From Archangium sp. (GTDB taxonomy: Bacteria > Myxococcota > Myxococcia > Myxococcales > Myxococcaceae): a stretch of 64,000 bases of DNA. How positions within the stretch are numbered: position 1 is the stretch's first letter; each line of letters starts with the position of its first letter. Below the pieces are notes generated by a model. That model made no database searches and was not told the DNA's origin. It worked only from the letters and a program-made list of their open reading frames with translations. This document shows positions 25,612 to 35,158 of this stretch, piece by piece. Both the position numbers and the translations under genes were made by a program. The DNA lies in NCBI GenBank assembly GCA_030695565.1, contig JAUYRZ010000082.1, positions 1 through 64,000 of the forward strand, read 5' to 3'.

Positions 25612-27279
25612 ATGAGCGCTCAAAAGCTGATCCTCGACTACGTCTTCGAGCACGAAGCGAAGATCCCCCAGCACGTCTACCTGACGCAGCCGACCGGCGG
25701 CGGCGCCGCCCGCGACTACACCTGGGCGCAGATCATGAACGAAGCGCGCCGCGTGGCTGCGCACCTCAAGAGCATGGGGCTCTCGCCCGGCGATCGCATC
25801 GGCATGCTCTCGAAGAACTGCGCTCACTTCTTCATCGGTGAGCTCGCCATCTGGCTCGGCGGCTTCACCACCGTCGCCATCTTCCCCACCGAAGGCGAGG
25901 CGACCATCCGCTTCGTGATGGAGCACAGCGAAGCGAAGGTGCTGCTGGTGGGCAAGCTCGACAACTACGCCGCGCAGGCGCCGGGCGTGCCCGCGGGCGT
26001 GAAGCTGATCTCGATGCCCATGGGCCCCAAGGGCGTGGGCGAGAGCTGGGACGACATCGTCGCGAAGACCGCGCCGCTCGAGGGCAAGGTGCAGCGCGCC
26101 CCCACAGACCTGGCGATGATCATCTACACCTCGGGCTCCACAGGTCAGCCCAAGGGCGTGATGCACAGCTTCGAGCGCATCACCCGCGCGGCCGAAGGCA
26201 TGCGCGACCGCATCGAGTTCAAGGCAGGCGATCGGGCGTTGTCCTACCTGCCCCTCGCGCACGTGTTCGAGCGCGCGTACATCGAGTGCGTCTCGATGCT
26301 GGTCGGTGGCGGGCAGATCTTCTTCGCCGAGTCGCTCGACACCTTCCTCGCCGACTTGAAGCGCGCGCGCCCCACCCTGTTCATCTCGGTGCCGCGCTTG
26401 TGGCTCAAGTTCCAGCAAGGCGTGTTCTCCAAGATGCCACCGGCGCGCCTGGAGTTCCTCCTCAAGATCCCCATTCTCGGAAAGCGCGTGGGCAAGAAGG
26501 TGCTCACCGGTCTCGGCCTCGACGCCGTTCGCCTGGCGGGCTCGGGCTCGGCGCCCATCCCCGGTGAATTGATCAGCTGGTACCGCCGCCTCGGCCTGCG
26601 GTTGCTCGAGGGGTACGCGATGACGGAAGACTTCGCGTTCTCACACCTCTCGTCCGACGAGCACAACGAGCCGGGCTACGTGGGCGTGCCGTACAAGGGC
26701 GTCGAGGTGAAGCTCAGCGAAGAAGGCGAAGTGTTGATCAAGTCGCCCGGCTGCATGGTCGGCTACTACAAGCGCCCTGATCTCGACGCGGAGAGCTTCA
26801 CCGAAGACGGCTTCTTCCGCACCGGAGACAAGGGCGAGCGCAAGCCCAGCGGCCTGCTGAAGATCACCGGCCGCGTGAAGGAGCTCTTCAAGACGGCCAA
26901 GGGCAAGTACGTCTCGCCCGCGCCCATCGAGAACAAGCTCAACGAGCAGCCGTTGATCGAGCTGTCGTGCGTCTCCGGCGTCGGTCAGCCGGCGGCCTAC
27001 GCGTTGATCATCCTGGCGGAGAGCATCCGCAAGCAGGGCCTCGACGCCGCCACCAAAGAGCGCGTGGAGAAGGAGCTCGCCGCCTGGTTGGCGGACGTGA
27101 ACAAGGGCCTGTCGGGCTACGAGCAGCTGCAGATGTTCGTGATCGTCAACGAGCCGTGGACCATCGAGAACGGCCTGCTCACGCCGACCATGAAGCTCAA
27201 GCGCGCGAAGATCGAAGCGTCGGTCGCCGACAAGCTCGAGGGTTGGTACGCGAACAAGAAGCCCGTGATCTGGGCGTGA
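25612..27279 (+). CDS. AMP-dependent synthetase / long-chain acyl-CoA ligase
   Basis: MIIYTSGSTGQPKGVMHS, YLPLAHVFERA, GYAMTEDFAFSH, GFFRTGDKGE, KELFKTAKGKYVSPAPIENKL. Confidence 0.93.
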   Translation: MSAQKLILDYVFEHEAKIPQHVYLTQPTGGGAARDYTWAQIMNEARRVAAHLKSMGLSPGDRIGMLSKNCAHFFIGELAIWLGGFTTVAIFPTEGEATIRFVMEHSEAKVLLVGKLDNYAAQAPGVPAGVKLISMPMGPKGVGESWDDIVAKTAPLEGKVQRAPTDLAMIIYTSGSTGQPKGVMHSFERITRAAEGMRDRIEFKAGDRALSYLPLAHVFERAYIECVSMLVGGGQIFFAESLDTFLADLKRARPTLFISVPRLWLKFQQGVFSKMPPARLEFLLKIPILGKRVGKKVLTGLGLDAVRLAGSGSAPIPGELISWYRRLGLRLLEGYAMTEDFAFSHLSSDEHNEPGYVGVPYKGVEVKLSEEGEVLIKSPGCMVGYYKRPDLDAESFTEDGFFRTGDKGERKPSGLLKITGRVKELFKTAKGKYVSPAPIENKLNEQPLIELSCVSGVGQPAAYALIILAESIRKQGLDAATKERVEKELAAWLADVNKGLSGYEQLQMFVIVNEPWTIENGLLTPTMKLKRAKIEASVADKLEGWYANKKPVIWA

Positions 27280-27285
27280 GCTGAT

Positions 27286-27582
27286 TCAAGACCCGGCAGG
27301 GAGCGCGCGCTCTTCTTCTCGAAGGCGCCGCTCCAGCCAGAAGGCGCCGAAGGGCACCAACGAAGAGAGGAAGGCCCGGGCGATCTGCCGAGGGCTCCAG
27401 CCCGCTTCGATGGCCGCGCGCGCCAGCGTCAAGACGAACAACACGAAGAGCCCGCCGTGAACCCGGCCCATCACCCGCACGCCTTCGGGCCAACCCGCGC
27501 CGTACTTGAGCGGCATGGCGATGAAGAAGAGCAACAACCACGACACGCCTTCGGTGAGGCTGATGAGGCGAAAAAGCTTCAC
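27286..27582 (-). CDS. DUF3817 family membrane protein
   Basis: LISLTEGVSWLLLFFIAMPLKY...GRVHGGLFVLFVLTL...LSSLVPFGAFWLERRL. Confidence 0.8.
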   Translation of the reverse strand: MKLFRLISLTEGVSWLLLFFIAMPLKYGAGWPEGVRVMGRVHGGLFVLFVLTLARAAIEAGWSPRQIARAFLSSLVPFGAFWLERRLREEERALPAGS

Positions 27583-27918
27583 GGCACTCCCCTGACGAGA
27601 TCACGACCCAACGACCAGAAGGGCCCCGGGCACCGCGAAGGCGTTTGTCGCGCGGTGACCACGCCTGCCGCCCGTTCAGGCTGGTGCCCCGGCAGACCAC
27701 CGCCAGGGCCAGAACGACCCATCGCACCCGGACGGGTACCTGCTCCTTCTTCATTCGTCACGCCGCTTCGTGTATCCGACCGGAAGCAGACGAGGTGTGA
27801 AGACACGCGAAGAACGGCTGCGCACCTGAGCGCACCTCGACGAACCGAATGTGCTGCCTGCAGGCGGGACGAAATCCACGCCCGACATGGTTGCGTATCC
27901 CTTTCAGGAGTGCCCGAA

Positions 27919-28533
27919 GTGACCGAACCGCACGATGAGCTGCTGTTGCTGATGACCGCCTCCGGTACCCGGGAGGAGGCTGCAGCCGCGCTCGAGCACG
28001 CTCGCACCTGTGCACAGTGCCGGGCCGGCGCACCGCAGCTGGGCGTGGCCATCGACGCGCTCGAAGGAGCCACCGTGGGTCGCGTCGCCGAAGAGCCGCA
28101 GAGCGGAGGCGTGGAGCGGCTGCTCGCCCGTGCGCGCAGCGGCCGGCTCTCCTATTTCGCCAGCCGGGTGGCGGCGTTGTTCGACATCTCCACCGAAGAA
28201 GCGTCGACCTTGTTGGCGCGCGCCGAACGCAACGAGGGCTGGGAAGAAGGTCCGGCGCCGGGCGTGAGCATCATGCCGGTCAACGCGGGCCCCAAAGTGC
28301 CTGAGGCGATGACCGCGCTGGTGAAGTTGACGGGGGGCGCACGCTTCCCGATGCACCCTCACTTCGGGCCTGAGCGGGTGATGGTGCTCGAGGGTGGCTA
28401 CCATGATTCCGCCGGCCATGAAGTGTGGCGCGGTGAGGTTCAAGACATGGAAATGGGTACTGAACACGACTTCGTGGCCTTCGATGGAATCGGTTGCGTG
28501 TGTGCGTCGGTCAATGCACTCATACCGGGCTGA
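27919..28533 (+). CDS. ChrR-like zinc-binding anti-sigma factor with cupin domain
   Basis: HARTCAQC N-terminal zinc-binding-like motif; cupin MHPHFGPERVMVLEGGYHDSAG. Confidence 0.8.
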   Translation: MTEPHDELLLLMTASGTREEAAAALEHARTCAQCRAGAPQLGVAIDALEGATVGRVAEEPQSGGVERLLARARSGRLSYFASRVAALFDISTEEASTLLARAERNEGWEEGPAPGVSIMPVNAGPKVPEAMTALVKLTGGARFPMHPHFGPERVMVLEGGYHDSAGHEVWRGEVQDMEMGTEHDFVAFDGIGCVCASVNALIPG

Positions 28534-29116
28534 ACCCATCCCGGTTCGCCCTGAACCGTCTCTGGAGCCTGGCCTGCGCGAACTGGATGATCAGACTCTG
28601 CTCGACCGCATCGTCCGCGGTGATGAGCGTGCGCTCGCGGAGCTCTACGAGCGCTTCGCCCCCCGGGCCTTCGGGGTCGCGCGCCGCGTGCTGCGCAACG
28701 ACGCCGAAGCCGAAGAGCTGGTGCAGGACACCTTCGTCGAAGTGTGGCGCAGCGCCACCCGCTACGACCCGCGTCGCGCTGCGCCCGAGCGGTGGATCCT
28801 CACCATGATTCGAACGCGGGCGATCGATCGCCTGCGGCAGAACGGGGCCCGCAGCCGGCTGCGCGAGAACCTGCTGGTGCAGCCACGCTCTGAAGGCACG
28901 CAGTCACCCGATGCGCAGGTTTCGGCGAGCCGTGAAGCGAAGCGGCTGCGAGCTGCGCTGGCGACCTTGCCCGCCGATCAGCGCACAGTGCTTGAGCAGG
29001 CCTACGACGGAGGCCTGTCTCAAAGCGAAATTGCAGAACTCACCGGTACGCCGCTCGGTACGGTCAAGACCCGCATGCGGATTGCAATGATGAAGCTTGC
29101 CGATCTGTTGAGCTGA
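28514..29116 (+). CDS. ECF RNA polymerase sigma factor
   Basis: Region 2 (ELYERFAPRAFGVARRVLRNDAEAEELVQDTFVEVW) and region 4 (LPADQRTVLEQAYDGGLSQSEIAELTGTPLGTVKTRMR). Confidence 0.93.
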   Translation: MHSYRAEPIPVRPEPSLEPGLRELDDQTLLDRIVRGDERALAELYERFAPRAFGVARRVLRNDAEAEELVQDTFVEVWRSATRYDPRRAAPERWILTMIRTRAIDRLRQNGARSRLRENLLVQPRSEGTQSPDAQVSASREAKRLRAALATLPADQRTVLEQAYDGGLSQSEIAELTGTPLGTVKTRMRIAMMKLADLLS

Positions 29117-29168
29117 TTGCGCTTGGGCTCGTTGACGTGGCCCCCCCTCCCGGGTGTAACGGGCGCGC

Positions 29169-30773
29169 GTGTCGGCTTCCCCCAACCTCGCAGCACAGCT
29201 CCTGCGCGAACACGTCGCACGTGACGCGCCCGCGCGGGAAGCCTCGGTCGCGCGCTTCATGGCCAGCGTGGCGGGCCTCAGCGCGGTGCTCGCGTTGTTG
29301 CTGTTGCCCATCATCGGCGCGGCCCTGGCGATACCCCTGGCGGTGTTGCTGCTGGTGCTCACCGGCTACTACTTCGGGCTCATTCGCCTGATTGGGCGAG
29401 GCTGGTTTCACCCCGCGGTCTCGTGGGTGAACGTGGCCATCGAAGTCTCCGCGCCTTCGGTCATCTTCCTCATCGACCTGGGCCAGGGCGGCGTGGAGTA
29501 CGCGCTCACCGCTCCGCCCATCATCATCTGGGGCACGCTCATCGCGCTGTCGGGCCTGCGTGGAAACCGGTGGCTCACCGTGGGCGCCGGGGCCCTGGCT
29601 GCGCTCGAGTACGCGCTGCTCTACGCGCTGGTGGCGATGCCGAAGCTCGACACGGTGATGCTGGTGACCCTGCGCCCGCCGCTGATGGCCGTGCGCGTGC
29701 TGCTGCTCTTCTCGAGCGCGGTGCTCACCGCCATCTTCGTCGACCACCTCAACCGCCGCGCGGAAGAGGCGCTCTCGGCGGTGCGCGCGCGGGACGTGTT
29801 CGGCAAGTACCTGCTGCACGAGCGGCTGGGCATGGGCGGCATGGCCGAGGTCTTCCGCGCCACCTACAACCCCGAGGGCGGGTTTCAGAAGGTGGTCGCG
29901 TTGAAGCGGGTGTTGCCGCAGTACGCGGAAGACGAAGGCTTCATCGGCATGTTCCGCGAAGAGGCCGCGTTGTGCAGCCAGTTCAGCCACCCCGGCGTGG
30001 TGCAGGTGTTCGACTTCGGCCGCTTCGGTGACAGCTACTTCCTGGCGATGGAGTACCTCGACGGCCCGCCGCTGGGCCGGGTGCTCCGCGCGCACAAGGG
30101 TGTCGGCCTGCCCATCCCCGCGGTGCTGCACCTGGCGATCTCGTTGTGCGAGGCGCTGCAGTACGTGCACGAGCGGCGCGGGCCTGACGGCAAAGACCTC
30201 GCGCTGGTGCACCGCGATCTGAACCCGCCCAACGTGCTGCTCTCGCGGCTGGGTGAAGTGAAGCTCACCGACTTCGGCATCGCGCGCTCGACCAGCCACA
30301 TTCAGCACACCGAGGTGGGCCTGGTGAAGGGCAAGCCCGGCTATCTGGCTCCGGAGCAGGCCATCGGTGAGAGCTTCGATGCGCGCGTCGACCTGTTCGC
30401 GCTCGGCGTGACGTTGTGGGAGTGCCTCGCAGGTGAGCCGCTGTTCTCTTCGCCCGATGCGGCGATGACCCTCACCAACGTGTTCGAGAAGCAGGTGCCT
30501 TCGTTGCGCCGCACGCGCCCGGAAGTGCCGCCTGCGCTCGAGGCGTTCGTGATGCAGTTGTTGGAGCGCGAGGTGAGCCGGCGCACGCCTTCGGCCCGGG
30601 TGGCCCTGCAGTCACTGCGCGCGATGGACAGCGGTGCGGTGGGCAGTGGCGCGCGGGCGTTGGCGGCGGCCATCGAGACCACCATTCGAACGACGGTGCC
30701 CAGCTCGGCGAACTTGAAGCCGGCGGTGCAGGCGACGCCGGCGGAAGCAGTCACGCTGCCGGGGCGCGGGTAA
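29169..30773 (+). CDS. Membrane-anchored serine/threonine protein kinase (N-terminal TM region, C-terminal kinase)
   Basis: Multiple N-terminal TM segments; kinase motifs LGMGGMAEVFRA, VALKRV, HRDLNPPNVLL, DFGIARS. Confidence 0.92.
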   Translation: MSASPNLAAQLLREHVARDAPAREASVARFMASVAGLSAVLALLLLPIIGAALAIPLAVLLLVLTGYYFGLIRLIGRGWFHPAVSWVNVAIEVSAPSVIFLIDLGQGGVEYALTAPPIIIWGTLIALSGLRGNRWLTVGAGALAALEYALLYALVAMPKLDTVMLVTLRPPLMAVRVLLLFSSAVLTAIFVDHLNRRAEEALSAVRARDVFGKYLLHERLGMGGMAEVFRATYNPEGGFQKVVALKRVLPQYAEDEGFIGMFREEAALCSQFSHPGVVQVFDFGRFGDSYFLAMEYLDGPPLGRVLRAHKGVGLPIPAVLHLAISLCEALQYVHERRGPDGKDLALVHRDLNPPNVLLSRLGEVKLTDFGIARSTSHIQHTEVGLVKGKPGYLAPEQAIGESFDARVDLFALGVTLWECLAGEPLFSSPDAAMTLTNVFEKQVPSLRRTRPEVPPALEAFVMQLLEREVSRRTPSARVALQSLRAMDSGAVGSGARALAAAIETTIRTTVPSSANLKPAVQATPAEAVTLPGRG

Positions 30774-30781
30774 CCACACCT

Positions 30782-31873
30782 TCAGATGCGCTGCCACGTC
30801 CAGAACAGGGCGACGCCCAGAATCACGGCTGAACCGAGCGGCATCAGCAGGGCCCGATACACCGGCCGCGCGCGCAGCAACCACGCGACGGGCACGAAGG
30901 CCGCGACGATCGCCAGCTGACCTGCCTCCACCCCGAGGTTGAAGCCGAACACCGAGAGCCACATCGACGGCCCTGCTGCGCCGAGATCGCGGATCGCCGA
31001 GACGAACCCGAAGCCGTGCATCAGGCCCAGCGAGAAGGCGAGCGACCAGCGCGTCTCGGGCACGAAGGGAACCAGGTTGTTGAAGGCGGCCAGCGCCACC
31101 GAGACCGCGATGGCCACCTCGACCCACTTGCCGTTCGGGTTGATCACCCCGAAGGCCGCCAGACCCAGCGTGATGGAGTGCGCCACCGTGAAGGCCGTCA
31201 CCACCTTGGCGACGTCGAGCAGGGTCGGCTTGAAGGCAGGGCGCGGCACCCAGTCGGCTCCCGCCCGGCGCAGCACGGAGGGCAGCAGCAACGCGAAGAG
31301 GAAGCAGAGGTGATCCCAACCGATCGCGATGTGGTGCACGCCTTCGAGGAACGCGAGGCCGGTCTGCTCACCGGCTCCGATGGAGGTGAAGGCGGCGGTC
31401 TGGGTGCGCCGATTGTTGGTGAAGGCCGACCAGTTGCCTCCCGCGGTGCCGCTCACCGAGAGCAGGCCGCGGTGCTGCGCGTCGACGTCGAAGAGCAGCT
31501 CGTACTTCAGCTCGAGCTCGGTGATGGCGGCGGGGCAACGCGCGGTCACCGGCGTCGCGAGGTACGTGCCGTCGGAGTGCGTGATGACGCTCAGTGAGCC
31601 GAGGGTCAGCGGACAGGGTTGGGCGCCTTGCGTGATGGCGAGGGCGTTGGTGAGCGTCTCCCGCAGCGGGGATTCTTTGGCCTTCACCTCGCCCCAGGAG
31701 AGCTTGCCGTCTCCGTTGCCGTCGAGCCCGATGAGCAGGTCGAGGTCTTTGAGCGCGACGTCGAGGCGGCCGGAGAGGGCGGTGTTGCTGGCCGTGAGGG
31801 TCCAGTAGGCGTCGCTGCCTTTGTGCGCGAGGGCCGGGGTTGCGAGGAGGATGACCAGGAGGAGATGTTTCAC
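30782..31873 (-). CDS. HupE/UreJ family membrane protein
   Basis: GVHHIAIGWDHLCFLFALLL, FTVAHSITLGLAAFG, LMHGFGFVSA. Confidence 0.9.
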   Translation of the reverse strand: MKHLLLVILLATPALAHKGSDAYWTLTASNTALSGRLDVALKDLDLLIGLDGNGDGKLSWGEVKAKESPLRETLTNALAITQGAQPCPLTLGSLSVITHSDGTYLATPVTARCPAAITELELKYELLFDVDAQHRGLLSVSGTAGGNWSAFTNNRRTQTAAFTSIGAGEQTGLAFLEGVHHIAIGWDHLCFLFALLLPSVLRRAGADWVPRPAFKPTLLDVAKVVTAFTVAHSITLGLAAFGVINPNGKWVEVAIAVSVALAAFNNLVPFVPETRWSLAFSLGLMHGFGFVSAIRDLGAAGPSMWLSVFGFNLGVEAGQLAIVAAFVPVAWLLRARPVYRALLMPLGSAVILGVALFWTWQRI

Positions 31874-33036
31874 GGCCTCTCACCCCGACCCTCTCCCCCT
31901 CGGGGAGAGGGAGACAGTTGGTTCAGTTTCGGTTGGGTGAAGTTGGTTTGCGCCAGCCACTTCACGACGGGCTGTGCGGCTTGCGGAGATTTTGCGGCGG
32001 CGGCCGCTTCCAGGAGCACTCTCGCGTCAGCAGGTTCCTTCTGAACCGCCCAGTTCTTCACCGCGAGCTCCAGCGCCTTGTTCACGTCGCCTTCGAGCGC
32101 GAGCGCGTAGCGGGACTCTTCACGTTGATGCAGCGTCTCACCGCGTTGCCGGTTGGCGGCCACGCGTTCATCGAGCTCAGCGCGCTTCGTCTCGTAGTCA
32201 GGCGACTTCGCCGCGGAGAGCGCGAGCACCTGCATCAACAACTCACCGTCGTTCACCGCGCGCCCCTCGAACAACTTCGCCGCGCGCGCCGGTTGCCCGC
32301 CATCGAGCAGCACCTGGGCGAGCAGCAGCCGCGAATAGGTGTCGTTGGGATCGACCGTCAACGCCTGGGTGAGCGTCGCTTCAGCGCGCGTGTCATCACC
32401 GCTCCAGTGGGCCAGCTCACCCCGCACCGAGAGCACCCAGCCGCGTTCTTCCGCGGCGGGCGTGAGCGACTCGAGCAGGGTCATCGCTTCTTTCGCGCGG
32501 CCGGTCACGCCCATCACCTGCGCGCGGCACACGGCGACCACCACCGGGTTGCTGATGCCTTCCAATTTCTCGCATGACGCCTGCGCTTCGGGGTACCGCG
32601 CCAGCACCGAGAGCACCGTCGCGCGCGTCAACCACGCCTGCGCGTCGGACGGATCCGCCGCGACCTGCGCTTCGAGATCGACCAACGCCCCTTCGAAGTC
32701 GTGAAAGCTCTGCTTGAGCGTCGCGCGCAGAATGCGGATCTGCGGAGGCGGTGAAGCATCGGCCCACCACGGGGCCAACGTGGCTTGCGCGCGGCCGAGC
32801 AGGCGCGGATCTCCACCTTCCTTGCGCGCTTCATCGATGAGCTGCCGCGCACGCACCGCCGCTTCATCGACGGTCAACGGCGTGGTGGGCCGGGGCGTGC
32901 TCTTCGGCACCTGCTCCAGCACCTGATCATCCGACTTCGGAACGAACGGGCCCGATTGATCAGCACCGGGCGCGAAGATGAACGCCGCGGTGAGCGCCAC
33001 ACCACCCAACAAGACGAAGAGCGTGGCCCGGTTCAC
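31870..33036 (-). CDS. TPR-containing protein; C-terminus translates a palindromic repeat
   Basis: TPR-like helical repeats; C-terminal [18 protein letters not shown] derives from the dispersed palindrome; ATGA overlap with HupE. Confidence 0.75.
   Translation of the reverse strand: MNRATLFVLLGGVALTAAFIFAPGADQSGPFVPKSDDQVLEQVPKSTPRPTTPLTVDEAAVRARQLIDEARKEGGDPRLLGRAQATLAPWWADASPPPQIRILRATLKQSFHDFEGALVDLEAQVAADPSDAQAWLTRATVLSVLARYPEAQASCEKLEGISNPVVVAVCRAQVMGVTGRAKEAMTLLESLTPAAEERGWVLSVRGELAHWSGDDTRAEATLTQALTVDPNDTYSRLLLAQVLLDGGQPARAAKLFEGRAVNDGELLMQVLALSAAKSPDYETKRAELDERVAANRQRGETLHQREESRYALALEGDVNKALELAVKNWAVQKEPADARVLLEAAAAAKSPQAAQPVVKWLAQTNFTQPKLNQLSPSPRGGEGRGERP
31889..31911. repeat. Palindromic dispersed repeat inside the 3' end of the TPR CDS
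   Basis: ccctctccccctcggggagaggg. Confidence 0.8.
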
Positions 33037-33581
33037 AGGGCGTCAAAGGCGCTCAGCACCTTCGCCAACTGCTCCGGGGGCGCATCAGAGCGAGCCACGA
33101 CCGTGAGTACGGACTTCTTGCTGACCCTGGATTGGTACCCGAGCACCTTCGCGGCGACCAACGCGGACAGGGCCTGACCCCGGAGGGCCTGCTCGGGCGA
33201 AGGGTACTCACACACCGTGACGATCATCATCCCGTCAGCCGTGTCGGCCGTGGCGCAGAAGATCGCCAGCAGCTTCTTGCCGAAGCCCTGCTTGGGCGGC
33301 GTGAAGCCAACACCTTCATTCGTCAGCGAAGCGATCAAGGCCTCGAGCGTCGCCGTGCCACCCGTGCGAGCGGCGGCTTCGGCCCTGAGCTGATCCTCGA
33401 GCGAGCCGCCCCCACTGGGAAGCCGGGCCAAATCTTCTTGACGCTGCTCTTCAGCCTTCGCCTTTGGATCCGCACACTTACAGCCAGCCAGGGTCACCAA
33501 AGAAAGAAGGGTGAAAACCAGCAAAAGGGCCTCGTTCGCAGAGGCGGCGTCGTCTCTTCGTCTCAAAGGGAGGTTCATCAT
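33033..33581 (-). CDS. Putative lipoprotein, hypothetical
   Basis: Lipobox-like LVTLAGCKC; start uncertain (an internal TTG/GTG would avoid overlap with the divergent start). Confidence 0.65.
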   Translation of the reverse strand: MMNLPLRRRDDAASANEALLLVFTLLSLVTLAGCKCADPKAKAEEQRQEDLARLPSGGGSLEDQLRAEAAARTGGTATLEALIASLTNEGVGFTPPKQGFGKKLLAIFCATADTADGMMIVTVCEYPSPEQALRGQALSALVAAKVLGYQSRVSKKSVLTVVARSDAPPEQLAKVLSAFDAL

Positions 33582-35142
33582 GCGTTGGTTGGTCCCCGTA
33601 GCCACGATCGCTCTGCTTTCATCCTCGGCGCTCGCTTCAAGTCATCGTGAAGCGCCATTCATTACCAAGAACCCGAAAGTCGACAACACCGACTTCTACC
33701 TCTTCAACAGCTACGCGACCGGGCGCGCGAACTTCGTCACGCTGATCTCGAACTTCCAGCCGCTGCAGGACGCGTACGGCGGTCCGAACTACTTCTCGTT
33801 CGATCCCGAGGCGCTGTACGAGATCCACGTCGACAACACCGGCGACGCGCAAGAAGACCTCACCTTCCAGTTCCGCTTCCAGAACACGCTGATCAACGGC
33901 GGCCAGGGCGTCGCGCTGCCCATCGGCTTTCCCGACGGTGGCATGCAGCAGACCGTCGCCATTCCGCTGATCAACGCGGGCGCGATCGGCCAGGCTGACG
34001 GCGGCTTCACCCGCACCGGCGCCTTCCAGGGCCAGCTCGAGACGTTCACCGTCGGCGTGGTGCGCGGCCCTCGCCGTGGCTCTGCTGCGACGCTCGTCTC
34101 CAAGATGGCCGGTGGCACCAGCTTCGAGAAGCCGATCGACAACATCGGCTCGAAGACCTTCCCCGGCAGCAGCTACGCCAACTACGCGGCGAGCTTCATC
34201 TACGACGTGAACTTCAACATCCCGGGCTGTGCGGTGCCGGGCAAGATCTTCGTCGGCCAGCGCAAAGAAGGTTTCGCCGTCAACCTCGGCACCATCTTTG
34301 ACCTCGTGAACGCGCCTGCCGGCGTCATCACCGACAACACCCTGCGTGGTGCGGTCCCCAACCCCATCGCCAACAAGAACGTCAGCACCATCGCCATCGA
34401 GATCGACAAGAGCTGCCTCGTGAGCGCTGCCGGCGGCACGGTCATCGGCGGTTGGTCGAGCGCGAGCGTTCGTCAGGCCCGCGTGATCAACCCCCAGGGC
34501 AACTACCAAGTTCCGACGCGTGAAGGCGGCGCGTGGGCCCAGGTGAGCCGCCTCGGTTCGCCCCTCGTCAACGAGGTGGTCATCGGCCTCCCCGACAAGG
34601 ACAAGTTCAACAGCAGCGAGCCCAAGGACGACGGCGCCAACTTCGCCAAGTACGTGACCAACCCCACGCTGCCCGCGATTCTCGAGCTCCTCTTCGGGAC
34701 CGCGGCCCCCCGCGCCTTCCCCCGCGCTGACCTCGTGCAGGCGTTCGCCACCGGCGTCACCGGCGTCAACGTCTTCAACGGCACCAACATGATGCCTGCG
34801 CTCGGCGAAATGCTGCGCCTCAACACGGCGCTGCCCGCGACGGCCAACGGCGCTCAGAACAACCTCGGCGCGCTGGGCTGCTTCACGGGCCGCACCGCCA
34901 CCACGGGCCCGATGCTCGTGGTCGCCGGCAACCCGAACTGCGACCCTGCTGGTTTCCCCAACGGCCGCCGCCCTGGCGACGACGTGGTCGACATCGCGCT
35001 GCGCGTCAGCATGGGCGCGCTGCTCTCTGGCAACGCGGCCCCCTCCGGCGCCATCGACTTCCACGACGCCGTGTTGCAGGACGACTCGGACTTCGACGAC
35101 ACGTTCCCCTACCTGAAGACGCCCAACCCGGGCACGCCGTAA
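33580..35142 (+). CDS. DUF4331 domain-containing protein
   Basis: Signal peptide then SSHREAPFITKNPKVDNTDFYLFNSY, typical of the DUF4331 N-terminus. Confidence 0.9.
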   Translation: MRWLVPVATIALLSSSALASSHREAPFITKNPKVDNTDFYLFNSYATGRANFVTLISNFQPLQDAYGGPNYFSFDPEALYEIHVDNTGDAQEDLTFQFRFQNTLINGGQGVALPIGFPDGGMQQTVAIPLINAGAIGQADGGFTRTGAFQGQLETFTVGVVRGPRRGSAATLVSKMAGGTSFEKPIDNIGSKTFPGSSYANYAASFIYDVNFNIPGCAVPGKIFVGQRKEGFAVNLGTIFDLVNAPAGVITDNTLRGAVPNPIANKNVSTIAIEIDKSCLVSAAGGTVIGGWSSASVRQARVINPQGNYQVPTREGGAWAQVSRLGSPLVNEVVIGLPDKDKFNSSEPKDDGANFAKYVTNPTLPAILELLFGTAAPRAFPRADLVQAFATGVTGVNVFNGTNMMPALGEMLRLNTALPATANGAQNNLGALGCFTGRTATTGPMLVVAGNPNCDPAGFPNGRRPGDDVVDIALRVSMGALLSGNAAPSGAIDFHDAVLQDDSDFDDTFPYLKTPNPGTP

Positions 35143-35158
35143 GAGAGGGAGGCATCAC

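Noticed and set aside
24841-26418. 525-aa minus-strand ORF antisense to the DUF1851-like and acyl-CoA ligase genes
   Set aside because: Shadow frame; ligase motifs on the plus strand are decisive.
33637-35064. 475-aa minus-strand ORF antisense to the DUF4331 gene
   Set aside because: Mirror frame of a strongly codon-biased gene; no domain.
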